Of a DNA stretch of 64,000 nt, positions 52,622-62,455 are shown one piece after another. Source of the DNA: Pelomonas sp047654785. GTDB taxonomy: Bacteria > Pseudomonadota > Gammaproteobacteria > Burkholderiales > Burkholderiaceae_C. The DNA lies in the NCBI RefSeq assembly GCF_047654785.1, contig NZ_JASGKQ010000002.1, positions 806,001-870,000 on the forward strand, in the 5' to 3' direction. The stretch's first letter is position 1. Every line of letters begins with the position of its first letter. A program made the position numbers and the translations under genes. The notes beneath the pieces were generated by a model that was given only the letters and a program-made list of their open reading frames with translations, searched no databases and was not told the origin of the DNA.

Positions 52622-53899
52622 ATGAACACCGGTTTCCGTGACACCTCCGAGCAGGACCGCCCGCTCGCTCCTTCCTCCCGGCGGCGGCCGCTGCTGATCG
52701 CGGGGGCGGCCGCGGCCGTGGCCGGCGCCGTGCTGCTGGCCGGTGGCGGCGTGCGGCAGTGGCTGTCGGCCGGCGCCGCCGTCAGCGCGGCGCGGCTGAG
52801 CTTCGCCACCGTGGACGTCGCGCCGCTGACGCGCGACGTGGCGGGCGAGGGCCGCGTCGTCGCCGCGCAGAGCCCCACGCTGTACGCCCCCGGCGCCGGC
52901 ACCGCCACGCTGGCGGTGCAGGCGGGCGACCCCGTCCGGCGCGGCCAGGTGCTGGCGCGGGTGGACTCGCCCGAGCTGGCCAACCGGCTCGCGCAGGAGC
53001 GCAGCCAGGTCGATGCGCTGCGCGCCGAGCTGGCGCGCGCCGAGGTGGAGGCGCGCCAGCAGGCGGCCGCGCTGCACAGCGCCTACGAGAACGCCCGCAT
53101 CGACCAGCAGACCGCGCAGAACGACCTGGCCCGCCAGGCCCAGGCCTTCGAGGCCGGCGCCACCGCGCGCATGCAGGTCGAGCGCGCGCAGGACGCGCTG
53201 GCCAAGGCCCGCCTCGCGCTGGCGCAGGCGGGCGAGCTGCGCGGCCTCAAGACCGACAGCCTGCGGCTGGACGTGGCGGCCAAGCAGAGCGCGCTGGCCC
53301 GCCAGCAGCTGCTGGTGGCCGACCTGGAGCGCCAGGTGGACGAGCTGGCCGTGCGCTCGCCGGTGGACGGGCAAGTGGGCCAGCTCTTCGTCGCCGACCG
53401 CACGAACGTCGCGCGCGACGCCAAGCTGCTGTCGGTGGTCGACCTGTCCGCGCTGGAGGTGCAGATGCAGGTGGCCGAGAGCTTCGCCCGCGAGCTGCAG
53501 CCGGGCATGCCGGGCGAGATCGGCGGCAACGGCCAGCGCTGGGCGGGCCGGATCAGCTCGGTGTCGCCCGAGGTCGTCAACGGCGAGGTGGCGGCGCGGC
53601 TGCGCTTCGCCGGCCGGCAGCCGGAGCAGCTGCGCCAGAACCAGCGCCTGTCGGTGCGCGTGCTGCTGGACCGGCGCGAACGGGTGCTGGGCGTCGCGCG
53701 CGGCGGCTTCGTGGACGAGGGCGGCGGCAGCCAGGCCTACGTGGTGCGCGGCGGCGTGGCCGAGAAGGTGGCCATCCGGCTGGGCGCGCGCGCGCTGGAC
53801 CGGGTGGAGGTGCTGTCGGGGCTGAAGGCGGGGGACCGCGTCGTCATCTCGGGCACCGAGAACTTCAACGGCGCCGAGCGCGTCCTGATCGCGGATTGA
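52622..53899 (+). CDS. Periplasmic adaptor (HlyD/MacA-type) of a tripartite efflux system
   Basis: 425-aa membrane fusion protein: cytoplasmic N-terminus, one membrane helix (PLLIAGAAAAVAGAVLLAGG), lipoyl-like beta strands (VAGEGRVVAAQSPTLYAPGA; VQAGDPVRRGQVLARVDSPE), a long alpha-hairpin (about residues 120-245, rich in Ala, Gln, Glu), a second half-lipoyl region, and beta-barrel/MP domains (VEVLSGLKAGDRVVISGTEN). Links the inner-membrane ABC parts to the TolC protein encoded two genes later. The ATG lies at or next to the predicted sigma-54 start, so the message would be nearly leaderless. Confidence 0.92.
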   Translation: MNTGFRDTSEQDRPLAPSSRRRPLLIAGAAAAVAGAVLLAGGGVRQWLSAGAAVSAARLSFATVDVAPLTRDVAGEGRVVAAQSPTLYAPGAGTATLAVQAGDPVRRGQVLARVDSPELANRLAQERSQVDALRAELARAEVEARQQAAALHSAYENARIDQQTAQNDLARQAQAFEAGATARMQVERAQDALAKARLALAQAGELRGLKTDSLRLDVAAKQSALARQQLLVADLERQVDELAVRSPVDGQVGQLFVADRTNVARDAKLLSVVDLSALEVQMQVAESFARELQPGMPGEIGGNGQRWAGRISSVSPEVVNGEVAARLRFAGRQPEQLRQNQRLSVRVLLDRRERVLGVARGGFVDEGGGSQAYVVRGGVAEKVAIRLGARALDRVEVLSGLKAGDRVVISGTENFNGAERVLIAD

Positions 53900-53914
53900 G
53901 CCAAGGAAAACACC

Positions 53915-54594
<680 letters not shown>

Positions 54595-54598
<4 letters not shown>

Positions 54599-55872
54599 GG
54601 CCCGCCCGGCTCCTGCTGGCCGCCGCGCTGTGCGGCGCGGCGGCGGCCCGCGCCGACGACCTGCTGCAGGTCTGGGCCCAGGCCCGCGCGGCCGACCCGG
54701 CGCTGCGCCAGGCCGCCGCGCTGGCCGGCGCGCAGGACGCCGCCGCCCGCGAGGCGCGCGCCGCGCTGCTGCCGCAGTGGCAGCTGCAGCGCAGCGAGCT
54801 GCACGAGAGCGGCGGCACGCGCTGGAACACCACCACCAGCAGCGCCAGCCAGGCGCTCGTCGACCTGGCCGCGCTGCGCGCCTGGGACGCCAGCCGCAGC
54901 GACGCCTCGGCCCAGGCCGCGCGGCTGGCGGCGGCCGGGCAGGCGGCGCGCCAGCGCGTGGCCGAGGCCTATTTCGGCCTGCTGTCGGCCGAGGCGCAGC
55001 TCGCCACCGCGCGCGCCAATGAGGAGGCCTTCGCCCGCCAGGTCGGCGAGGCCGAGGCGCGCTTCCAGGCCGGCCTGTCGGCGCAGGTCGAGGCCGACCA
55101 GTCGCGCGCCTACCGCGAGAACTCGCGCGCCGGCACGCTGGCCGCCGAGCTGGCGCTGGCCGACGCCCGCGAGGCGCTGGCGCAGCTGACCGGCGCGCCG
55201 GCGCCCGCGCTGGCGCCGCTGCGCCCGCAGTTCGCCGCCCAGCCGCTGCCCGACGACGCCGACGCGTGGGGCGAGCGCGCGCTGCGCGGCAACCCCGAAC
55301 TGCGCGCGCGCGAGCTGGACCTGCAGGCCAGCGAGCAGCGCATCGCCGCCGCCCGCGCCGGCCACCTGCCGACGCTGCGCGTGGGCGTGGACACGCAGCG
55401 CCTGCGCGGCGACGGCGTGCCGCCGCTGGACGCTGCGCGCACGCCCACGCAGGTGGCGCTGCGCCTGACCGTGCCGCTGTTCGCCGGCGGCGCCACCGCG
55501 GCCGCGGCCGACCGTGCCGGCTTCCAGCGCGACGCCGCGCGCGAGCAGCTCGAGGCCGGCCGCCGCGCCGTGCTGCGCGACGTGCGCGCGCTGCACCTGG
55601 CGGTGGGGCAGGGCGCGGCGCAGCTGCAGTCCACCCAGGCGGCGGTGGACGCGGCCGAGCGCGCGCTGGCCGCCACGCGCACCGGCCTCGCGCTGGGCAC
55701 CCGCACCACCACCGACCTGCTGCTCGCCATCCAGATGCTGGCCGGCGCGCAGAACGCGCAGACCCAGGCCCGCCACCGCCACGTGCTGGCGCTGCTGGCG
55801 CTGCACCAGGCCGCCGGCAGCCTCGGCGACGCCGAGCTCGCCACCGTCAACGCCTTGCTGGAGCCCCGCTGA
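54595..55872 (+). CDS. TolC-family outer-membrane efflux protein
   Basis: 425-aa outer-membrane factor: signal peptide (RPARLLLAAALCGAAAARAD), then two repeated OEP domains rich in Ala, Gln and Leu with helical barrel and NPELRARELDLQASEQRIAA and LRLTVPLFAGGATAAAADRA. Start GTG at 54595 overlaps the ATPase stop (GTGA). Frame upstream of it is an artefact. Placed between the ATPase and permease genes, an unusual internal position for the outer-membrane partner. Confidence 0.9.
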
Positions 55873-57179
55873 TGTTTCTGCACTACCTGGACCTCGCCTG
55901 GCGCAGCATCCGCGCCGCCCGCGGCCTGTCGGCGCTGATGGTGCTGGCGCTCGGCCTGGGCATCGGCGCCTGCATGACCACGCTGACCGTCTACCACGTG
56001 CTGTCGGGCGACCCGATCCCGCACAAGAGCGCGCGGCTGTTCAACGTACAGCTCGACGCGGCCGACCTGGCCGACTGGAAACCCGGCGCCGAGCCCACCT
56101 TCGACCTGACCCGCTTCGACGCCACCGCGCTGCTGCGCGACCGCAAGGGGCTGCGCCAGGCCATGTCCAGCGGCTTCAACACCGCCGTGTCGCGGCCGGA
56201 CGGGGAGGTCAAGCCCGTGTTCTCGTCCACGCGCTACACCTCGGCCGACTTCTTCGCCATGTTCGACGCGCCCTGGCAGCACGGCGGCGGCTGGAGCGCG
56301 GCCGACGACGAGGCCGAGGCGCGCGTGGCCGTCATCTCCGCGGCGCTGAACGACAAGCTGTTCGACGGCGCCGACAGCGTGGGACGGGAAGTCATCGTGC
56401 GCGGCCAGCCGCTGCGCATCGTCGGCGTGCTCAAGCCCTGGAAGGTGCAGCCGCACTTCTGGGACCTGACGTTGGGCAGCTACACCGAGACCGAGGACTT
56501 CTACCTGCCGTTCTCCACGGCGATGGCCTTGCGCATGGGCCACTGGGGCAACATGGACTGCTGGGGCCGCGGCGCCAACGGCGGCACCCCGCAGGACCTG
56601 AACGCCAGCTGCGCATGGATCCAGTACTGGGTGGAGCTCGCCAGCCCGCGAGACGCCGCCGCCTACCGCGACTACCTCGTCGCCTACGCCGAGGCGCAGC
56701 GCAAGGCCGGCCGCTACGAGCGCCCCGTCAACGTGAGGCTGCGCGCCGTGATGGACTGGCTGGACGCGCGCAAGGTGCTGCCGGCGGACGTGCGGCTGCA
56801 GACCTGGCTGGCCTTCGGCTTCCTGGCCGTGTGCATCGTCAACATGGTGGGGCTGCTGCTGGCCAAGACGCTGCACCGCAGCGGCGAGATCGGCGTGCGC
56901 CGCGCTTTGGGCGCGACGCGCGGCGACATCTTCCGGCAGTTCCTCGTCGAGGCCGGCGTGCTGGGCGGGGCCGGCGCGCTGCTGGGCCTGCTGCTGGCGC
57001 TGGGCGGCCTGTGGCTGGTGCGCCAGAGTCCCAACGGGTACGCGCCGCTGGCCGAGCTGGACGCGCCGATGCTGGCGCTGACGCTGGGCCTGTCCCTGCT
57101 CGCCAGCCTGCTCGCCGGCCTGCTGCCGGCCTGGCGCGCGGCGCTCGTCACCCCCGCCGTGCAACTGAAAGCCCAGTGA
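55872..57179 (+). CDS. FtsX/MacB-fold ABC transporter permease 1
   Basis: 435 aa: one N-terminal helix (ALMVLALGLGIGACMTTLTV), a large periplasmic MacB_PCD domain (about residues 40-300, with SADFFAMFDAPWQHG and ALNDKLFDGADSVGREVIVR), and three C-terminal helices with the FtsX signature GEIGVRRALGATRGDIFRQF. Start ATG at 55872 shares its A with the tolC stop. Pairs with the next permease. Confidence 0.93.
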   Translation: MFLHYLDLAWRSIRAARGLSALMVLALGLGIGACMTTLTVYHVLSGDPIPHKSARLFNVQLDAADLADWKPGAEPTFDLTRFDATALLRDRKGLRQAMSSGFNTAVSRPDGEVKPVFSSTRYTSADFFAMFDAPWQHGGGWSAADDEAEARVAVISAALNDKLFDGADSVGREVIVRGQPLRIVGVLKPWKVQPHFWDLTLGSYTETEDFYLPFSTAMALRMGHWGNMDCWGRGANGGTPQDLNASCAWIQYWVELASPRDAAAYRDYLVAYAEAQRKAGRYERPVNVRLRAVMDWLDARKVLPADVRLQTWLAFGFLAVCIVNMVGLLLAKTLHRSGEIGVRRALGATRGDIFRQFLVEAGVLGGAGALLGLLLALGGLWLVRQSPNGYAPLAELDAPMLALTLGLSLLASLLAGLLPAWRAALVTPAVQLKAQ

Positions 57180-58396
57180 TGTTCCGCGACCTCCTGCCCA
57201 TCCTCTCCACGCTGCGCCGCCACCGCATCGCCGCCGGCCTCATCGTGCTGGAGGTGGCGCTGACCTGCGCCATCGTCACCAACGCGCTGCACCTCATCCA
57301 GACCCGCGTCGCGGCGCTGAACGCCGACAGCGGCCTGGCCGAGTCCGAGATCGCGGTGCTGAACCTGCGCAGCAGCCGGCCGCCGCCGCCCGAGCGCGCC
57401 ACGGGCACCGTCGCCGAAGACCTGGCGCGGCTGCGCGCGCTGCCGGGCCTGAAGGCGGCGACGGTGGCCAACCAGATCGCCTACGGCAGCAACAGCAGCA
57501 ACAGCACCGTCTCGCTGAGTCCCGACGGCAAGGGGCTGCGCATCGGCGCCTCGCAGTACGGCGGGGACGAGCACATGCTGGCGACTTTCGGCCTCCAGCT
57601 GGTGCAGGGCCGCAACTTCACCGCCGACGAGGTGCTCGACAGCCACCAGGCCTTCAGCGCCGCCGAGCCTCGGATCCCGCAGGTCATCGTCAACCAGGTG
57701 CTGGCCGACCGGCTCTTCCCCGGCCAGGCCGCGGTCGGCAAGACGGTCTACATCTTCGGCAGTGCGCCGACCACCGTCATCGGCGTCGTGCGGACGTTGA
57801 CGAACACGCAGATGCACCGGGCGCGCGGCGACGGCGCCGCGATGGTGCTGCCGCTGCGCGGCGGCGGCTTCTATGTCATCCGCGCCGAGCGCGGCCGGCT
57901 GGACGCGCAGATCAAGGCCGCCGCCGCGGCGCTGGAACAGGGCGACCGGGGGCGCATCGTCACGCAGGCGCGCCCGCTGCCCGAGATGCGCGCCGCCTTC
58001 TACGCCCAGGACCGCGCGATGGCCTGGCTGATGGGCGGCGTCTGCGTCGCGCTGCTGCTGGTCACGGCCATGGGCATCGTCGGCCTGGCCAGCTTCTGGG
58101 TGCAGCAGCGCACCCGGATGATCGGCACGCGCCGCGCGCTCGGCGCCACGGCGGGCCAGATCCTGCGCTACTTCCAGCTGGAGAACCTGCTGCTGACCAG
58201 TGCCGGCATCGCCCTCGGCCTGGCCGGCGCCTGGGCCCTGGGCCGGCTGCTGATGCAGAGCTACGCGCTGCCGCCGCTGCCCTGGGCCTACCTGCCGGCC
58301 GGCGCGCTGTCGCTGTGGCTGCTGGGCCAGCTGGCCGTCTGGGGGCCGGCCCGGCGCGCCGCGCGGCTGTCGCCGGTGGCGGCGCTCCGGCGCTGA
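57179..58396 (+). CDS. FtsX/MacB-fold ABC transporter permease 2
   Basis: 405 aa with the same topology: N-terminal helix (AAGLIVLEVALTCAIVTNAL), periplasmic domain (VNQVLADRLFPGQAAVGKTV), and C-terminal helices with RTRMIGTRRALGATAGQILR. The periplasmic domain is shorter than that of permease 1, so they probably form a heterodimer. ATGA overlap with the upstream stop. Last gene of the efflux operon; it converges on the DUF6279 gene with 1 bp between. Confidence 0.93.
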   Translation: MFRDLLPILSTLRRHRIAAGLIVLEVALTCAIVTNALHLIQTRVAALNADSGLAESEIAVLNLRSSRPPPPERATGTVAEDLARLRALPGLKAATVANQIAYGSNSSNSTVSLSPDGKGLRIGASQYGGDEHMLATFGLQLVQGRNFTADEVLDSHQAFSAAEPRIPQVIVNQVLADRLFPGQAAVGKTVYIFGSAPTTVIGVVRTLTNTQMHRARGDGAAMVLPLRGGGFYVIRAERGRLDAQIKAAAAALEQGDRGRIVTQARPLPEMRAAFYAQDRAMAWLMGGVCVALLLVTAMGIVGLASFWVQQRTRMIGTRRALGATAGQILRYFQLENLLLTSAGIALGLAGAWALGRLLMQSYALPPLPWAYLPAGALSLWLLGQLAVWGPARRAARLSPVAALRR

Positions 58397-58397
58397 A

Positions 58398-59231
58398 TCA
58401 GGGGGCGTGCAGCCGGTGCAGCTCCGCGCGCCAGCCCGCCCAGTGCCGGCGCACCTGCTCGCGCTGGCCGGCGTCCAGGCCGTTGAGCAGCCTCAGCAGG
58501 CTGGCCAGCACCTCGTCGCGGTAGGCCTGCTCGGCGGGCTGGGGCTGCAGGTTCTGCATCAGCAGCGCGGTGCCGCCGGCCAGGTCCTGGCGCGACCAGG
58601 CGCGCAGCGCCTCCAGCGTGCGGGCCTGGCGGGCGGCGCGGGCCTGGGCCATGGCCGGCAGGTCGAAGCGCCAGCCCTCGGCGTCCGCGCGGGCCTGGCG
58701 GCGGGTGCCGCGGTCCAGGTCGCCCAACCAGCGTTCGAGGCTGGCGGCATGGCGCTTGCCGCGCTCGGCCGGGCCGTCGCGGCCGGCCTGCCGGTCGTGC
58801 CAGTCGGCGGCCTTCTCGTCCATGCGGCGCTGCAGGTGCCGCCACTGCCCGGGCCGCAGGTCCGCCAGCAGCGGGGCGGCCAGCGGCGCGGCCTGCCGCA
58901 GGCAGCGCTCGGCGCTGGCGCGGGCGCCCTGCTCCAGCGCCAGCAGCTCGTCCGGCGTGACGCCGCCATCCAGCGCGGCGTGCGCCTGCTGCAGCAGCGC
59001 GAGCCACTGCGGCAGCTCCTCGCGGCGGTGCCAGGCCTGCCAGGCCTGCAGCTGCTCCCTCAGCCGGGCGCGCTGGGGGCGGTCCAGGTCCAGCCAGGCG
59101 TCGGCCCAGAAGCCGGCCAGCAGCGGCAGCTGCCGGTAGGCCAGCGACAGGCTGGCGCAGCCCGCCAGGCCGGCCAGCAGCGCGGCCGAGAGCAGGACGG
59201 CGATCCGCCGGCACAGGCGCAGGGAAGTCAT
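58398..59231 (-). CDS. DUF6279-family lipoprotein
   Basis: 277 aa: lipobox ALLAGLAGCASLS gives lipidated C25; then a helical, Arg/Trp/Leu-rich domain (LPLLAGFWADAWLDLDRPQR, ARLREQLQAWQAWHRREELP) typical of DUF6279 proteins found widely in beta- and gammaproteobacteria. Function unknown. Divergent from the TraB/GumN gene, with only about 95 bp between start codons. Confidence 0.88.
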   Translation of the reverse strand: MTSLRLCRRIAVLLSAALLAGLAGCASLSLAYRQLPLLAGFWADAWLDLDRPQRARLREQLQAWQAWHRREELPQWLALLQQAHAALDGGVTPDELLALEQGARASAERCLRQAAPLAAPLLADLRPGQWRHLQRRMDEKAADWHDRQAGRDGPAERGKRHAASLERWLGDLDRGTRRQARADAEGWRFDLPAMAQARAARQARTLEALRAWSRQDLAGGTALLMQNLQPQPAEQAYRDEVLASLLRLLNGLDAGQREQVRRHWAGWRAELHRLHAP

Positions 59232-59325
59232 GGCGGCGATTCTGGGGCCGCGCGGTTATCGTCGGAGCCCTCCGCCGCCCCCGCCGACCGCCGTGCCCCG
59301 ACAGGACGCCTCCCCGCCGCTCCCC

Positions 59326-60285
59326 ATGCCGCCGACCCGGCGGCTGCCCGCCGTGCTGGCCCTGGCGCTCGCGCTGTGCGCCGGCGGCGCGCGCGCGGCC
59401 TGCCCGCCGCCGCCGGCGGCGCCCACGCCGGAGCAGGCGGCGGCCTGGGCGGCCCAGGCGCCCGACCGCGGCCTGCTGTGGCGCCTGCGCCGCGGCGGCC
59501 ACAGCAGCTACCTGTTCGGCAGCCTGCACGTCGGCCAGGCGGCCTGGGCCTACCCCGGCCCGGCGCTGCGCCGGGCCTGGCGCGAGACCGAGGTGCTGGC
59601 CGTGGAGCTGGACCCGGCCGACGTGGGCGCCGCGCTGGCGGCCGCCGGCCCGGCCGCGCCGCTGGCGCCGGCGCTGGCACGGCGCGTCGAGGCCCAGGCC
59701 CGCGCGGCCTGCCTGCCGCCCGCGGCGCTGGCGCCGCTGCCGGCGATGCTGCAGCTCAGCACGCTGATGCTGGCGGAGGCCCGGCGCGACGGCTTCGACG
59801 CCGCCTTCGGCCAGGACCTGATGCTGCTGGCGCTGGCCCGGTCGCAGGGCCGGCCCGTGCGGTCGCTGGAGCGCGTCGCGGAGCAGCTGGACGCGCTGGC
59901 GCCCGAGCCGCAGGCGCTCGACGCGCTGGTCGGCGGCGCGCTGCGGCAGCTGCAGCGCGGCCAGTGGCGCGCGCCGCTGCGCCGGCTGGCCGAGGCCTGG
60001 TCGCGCGGCGACCTGCAGGCGCTGGCCGACTACCCGCGCTGGTGCGCCTGCGCCGACACGCCGGCCGAGCGCGCCTGGCTGCGGCGCGTCAACGACGACC
60101 GCAACGCCCCGCTGGCCGACCGCATCGCCGCGCTGCACGGCGCCGGCCAGCGGCTGCTGGTGGCCGTGGGCGCGCTGCACATGGCCGGCCCCCAGGCGCT
60201 GCCGCGCCTGCTGGCGCAGCGCGGTTTCGACGTCGAGCCCGTGCGGCCCGCGCTAGCATCCATCCCCGTCGAGGAGACACCATGA
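59326..60285 (+). CDS. TraB/GumN-family protein
   Basis: 319 aa: signal peptide (AVLALALALCAGGARAA), then TraB/GumN domain with the first motif SSYLFGSLHVGQAAW, LAVELDPADV, and the second GxxH motif in LLVAVGALHMAGPQALPRLL. The two GxxH elements and conserved glutamate resemble metalloprotease-like members (TIKI relatives), but bacterial function is unclear. ATG at 59326 is chosen for the signal peptide; GTG 59293 and upstream codons are alternatives. Overlaps phaM by 4 bp. Confidence 0.88.
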   Translation: MPPTRRLPAVLALALALCAGGARAACPPPPAAPTPEQAAAWAAQAPDRGLLWRLRRGGHSSYLFGSLHVGQAAWAYPGPALRRAWRETEVLAVELDPADVGAALAAAGPAAPLAPALARRVEAQARAACLPPAALAPLPAMLQLSTLMLAEARRDGFDAAFGQDLMLLALARSQGRPVRSLERVAEQLDALAPEPQALDALVGGALRQLQRGQWRAPLRRLAEAWSRGDLQALADYPRWCACADTPAERAWLRRVNDDRNAPLADRIAALHGAGQRLLVAVGALHMAGPQALPRLLAQRGFDVEPVRPALASIPVEETP

Positions 60286-60980
60286 CCGACAACAGCTTTG
60301 CCAAGTTCGTGCCCGGTTTCGAGTTCCTGCAGGGCCTCGTGAAGAACGCGGGCTCCGCGCTGCCGGGCATCGGCCAGTGGGTGGCCCCCACGCTGAACCC
60401 CGAGGAGCTGGAGAAGCGCATCGAGGAGCTGCGCACCGTGCAGTTCTGGCTGGAGCAGAACGCGCGCATGCTGGCCGCCACCATCCAGGCGCTGGAGGTG
60501 CAGCGCATGACGCTGTCCACGCTGAAGACCATGAACGTGCCGCTGGCCCAGCTGCGCGACAGCCTGAAGCTGCCCACGGGCGCCGACGTGCCGGCCTGGC
60601 CGGCCATGCCGGCCGAGATCGCCGCGCCGCTGGCCCAGGCCGCGGCCAAGACGGCCGTGAAGACGGCGGCCAAGGTCGCCCGCAAGACAACCCGGGGCGC
60701 CCGGGCCGCGGCCCAGCCGGCCGCCGCGGCGGTGGACCCGGCGCAGTGGTGGACGGCGCTGAGCCAGCAGTTCACGCAGCTCGCCGCGTCGGCGATGAAG
60801 GACACCGCGACGGACGCCGCCAAGAACCTCGCCGGCACGCTGGTCAAGCAGAGCTTCGACGCCGCCAGCGACACCCTGAAGCGCGCGGCCGGCGTGCCCG
60901 GCGCGGTCGCCAAGGGCCTGGCGGCCAAGCCCGGGCCCGCCGCCAAGACCAGCCGGCCGCGCGCGCCGCGCAAGGCTTGA
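60282..60980 (+). CDS. phaM: PhaM-type polyhydroxyalkanoate granule regulatory protein
   Basis: 232 aa. N-terminal PhaM domain (SFAKFVPGFEFLQGLVKNAG, PTLNPEELEKRIEELRTVQF, LEQNARMLAATIQALEVQRM) that binds and activates PHA synthase PhaC1, followed by an Ala/Lys-rich, histone-like C-terminal half (AAAKTAVKTAAKVARKTTRG ... AKTSRPRAPRKA) that binds DNA and tethers granules to the nucleoid in Cupriavidus necator. The pha genes are elsewhere. ATG at 60282 overlaps the TraB/GumN stop (ATGA). Confidence 0.9.
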   Translation: MTDNSFAKFVPGFEFLQGLVKNAGSALPGIGQWVAPTLNPEELEKRIEELRTVQFWLEQNARMLAATIQALEVQRMTLSTLKTMNVPLAQLRDSLKLPTGADVPAWPAMPAEIAAPLAQAAAKTAVKTAAKVARKTTRGARAAAQPAAAAVDPAQWWTALSQQFTQLAASAMKDTATDAAKNLAGTLVKQSFDAASDTLKRAAGVPGAVAKGLAAKPGPAAKTSRPRAPRKA

Positions 60981-62455
60981 GCGCGCCCCCGGACCTGGCG
61001 GCCCGCCGCGCCGCCGTCGTCGCCGCGCTGGCGCCGCTGCTGCCGGCCCATGCGCTGCTGCACCAGGCCGAGCAGACCACGCCCTACGAGTGCGACGGCC
61101 TGACCGCTTACCGCCAGCGGCCGCTGGCGGTGGCGCTGCCCGAGACCGAGGCGCAGGTGGCCGCAGTGCTGCAGGCCTGCCACGCGCTGGGCGTGCCGGT
61201 CGTCGCGCGCGGCGCGGGCACCGGCCTGTCCGGTGGCGCGATGCCGCACGCGGCCGGCGTCACGCTGGCGCTGGCCAGGTTCAACCGCATCGTCCGGATC
61301 GACCCGCTGGCCCGCACCGCGCGCGTGCAGTGCGGCGTGCGCAACCTCGCCATCAGCGAGGCCGCGGCCGCCCACGGCCTGTACTACGCGCCCGACCCCA
61401 GCAGCCAGATCGCCTGCACCATCGGCGGCAACGTCGCCGAGAACTCGGGCGGCGTGCACTGCCTGAAGTACGGCCTGACGCTGCACAACGTGCTGCGGGT
61501 GCGCGGCTTCACGGCCGAGGGCGAGGCCGTCGAGTTCGGCGGCGAGGCGCTGGACGCGCCGGGGCTGGACCTGCTGGCGCTGGTGATCGGCAGCGAGGGC
61601 ATGCTGGCCGTGGTCACCGAGGTCACCGTCCGGCTGGTGCCGCGGCCGGGCCTGGCGCGCTGCCTGATGGCCAGCTTCGACGACGTGCGCCGCGCGGGCG
61701 ACGCGGTGGCCGCCATCATCGCCGCCGGCATCATCCCGGCCGGCCTGGAGATGATGGACAAGCCGATGACGGCGGCGGTGGAGGACTTCGTGCACGCCGG
61801 CTACGACCTGGACGCCGAGGCCATCCTGCTGTGCGAGAGCGACGGCACGCCCGAGGAGGTGGCCGAGGAGATCGCCCGCATGGAGGCGGTGCTGCGCGCC
61901 AGCGGCGCGACGGCGGTGCAGGCCAGCGAGGACGAGGCGCAGCGGCTGCGCTTCTGGAGCGGCCGCAAGAACGCCTTCCCGGCGTCCGGCCGCATCAGCC
62001 CCGACTACATGTGCATGGACTCGACGATCCCGCGCAAGCACCTGGCCACGCTGCTGCTGGACATCCAGCAGATGGAGAAGAAGTACGGCCTGCGCTGCGC
62101 CAACGTCTTCCATGCGGGCGACGGCAACCTGCACCCGCTCATCCTGTTCGACGCCAACGACCCCGACCAGCTGCACCGCTGCGAGCAGTTCGGCGCCGAG
62201 ATCCTGGAGCGCAGCGTCGCGCTGGGCGGCACGGTCACCGGCGAGCACGGCGTGGGCGTCGAGAAGCTGAACTCGATGTGCGTGCAGTTCAGCCCCGAGG
62301 AGCGCGCGCAGATGCTGGCGCTGAAGGCCGCGTTCGACCCCGCCGGCACGCTGAACCCCGGCAAGCAGATCCCGACGCTGGCGCGCTGCGCCGAGTACGG
62401 CCGCATGCACGTGAAGCGCGGGCTGCTGGCCTTCCCCGAGCTGGAGCGGTTTTGA
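60977..62455 (+). CDS. glcD: Glycolate oxidase subunit GlcD (FAD-linked)
   Basis: 492-aa flavoprotein oxidising glycolate (or a similar 2-hydroxy acid) to glyoxylate. PCMH-type FAD-binding domain: VVARGAGTGLSGGAMPHAAG, ASQIACTIGGNVAENSGGVH-type segment, VIGSEGMLAVVTEVTV; C-terminal FAD-oxidase domain: NVFHAGDGNLHPLILFD and GEHGVGVEKL. The start is the TTG at 60977, which overlaps the phaM stop (TTGA); no ATG or GTG occurs before the conserved sequence. First of glcDEF. Confidence 0.94.
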   Translation: MSAPPDLAARRAAVVAALAPLLPAHALLHQAEQTTPYECDGLTAYRQRPLAVALPETEAQVAAVLQACHALGVPVVARGAGTGLSGGAMPHAAGVTLALARFNRIVRIDPLARTARVQCGVRNLAISEAAAAHGLYYAPDPSSQIACTIGGNVAENSGGVHCLKYGLTLHNVLRVRGFTAEGEAVEFGGEALDAPGLDLLALVIGSEGMLAVVTEVTVRLVPRPGLARCLMASFDDVRRAGDAVAAIIAAGIIPAGLEMMDKPMTAAVEDFVHAGYDLDAEAILLCESDGTPEEVAEEIARMEAVLRASGATAVQASEDEAQRLRFWSGRKNAFPASGRISPDYMCMDSTIPRKHLATLLLDIQQMEKKYGLRCANVFHAGDGNLHPLILFDANDPDQLHRCEQFGAEILERSVALGGTVTGEHGVGVEKLNSMCVQFSPEERAQMLALKAAFDPAGTLNPGKQIPTLARCAEYGRMHVKRGLLAFPELERF

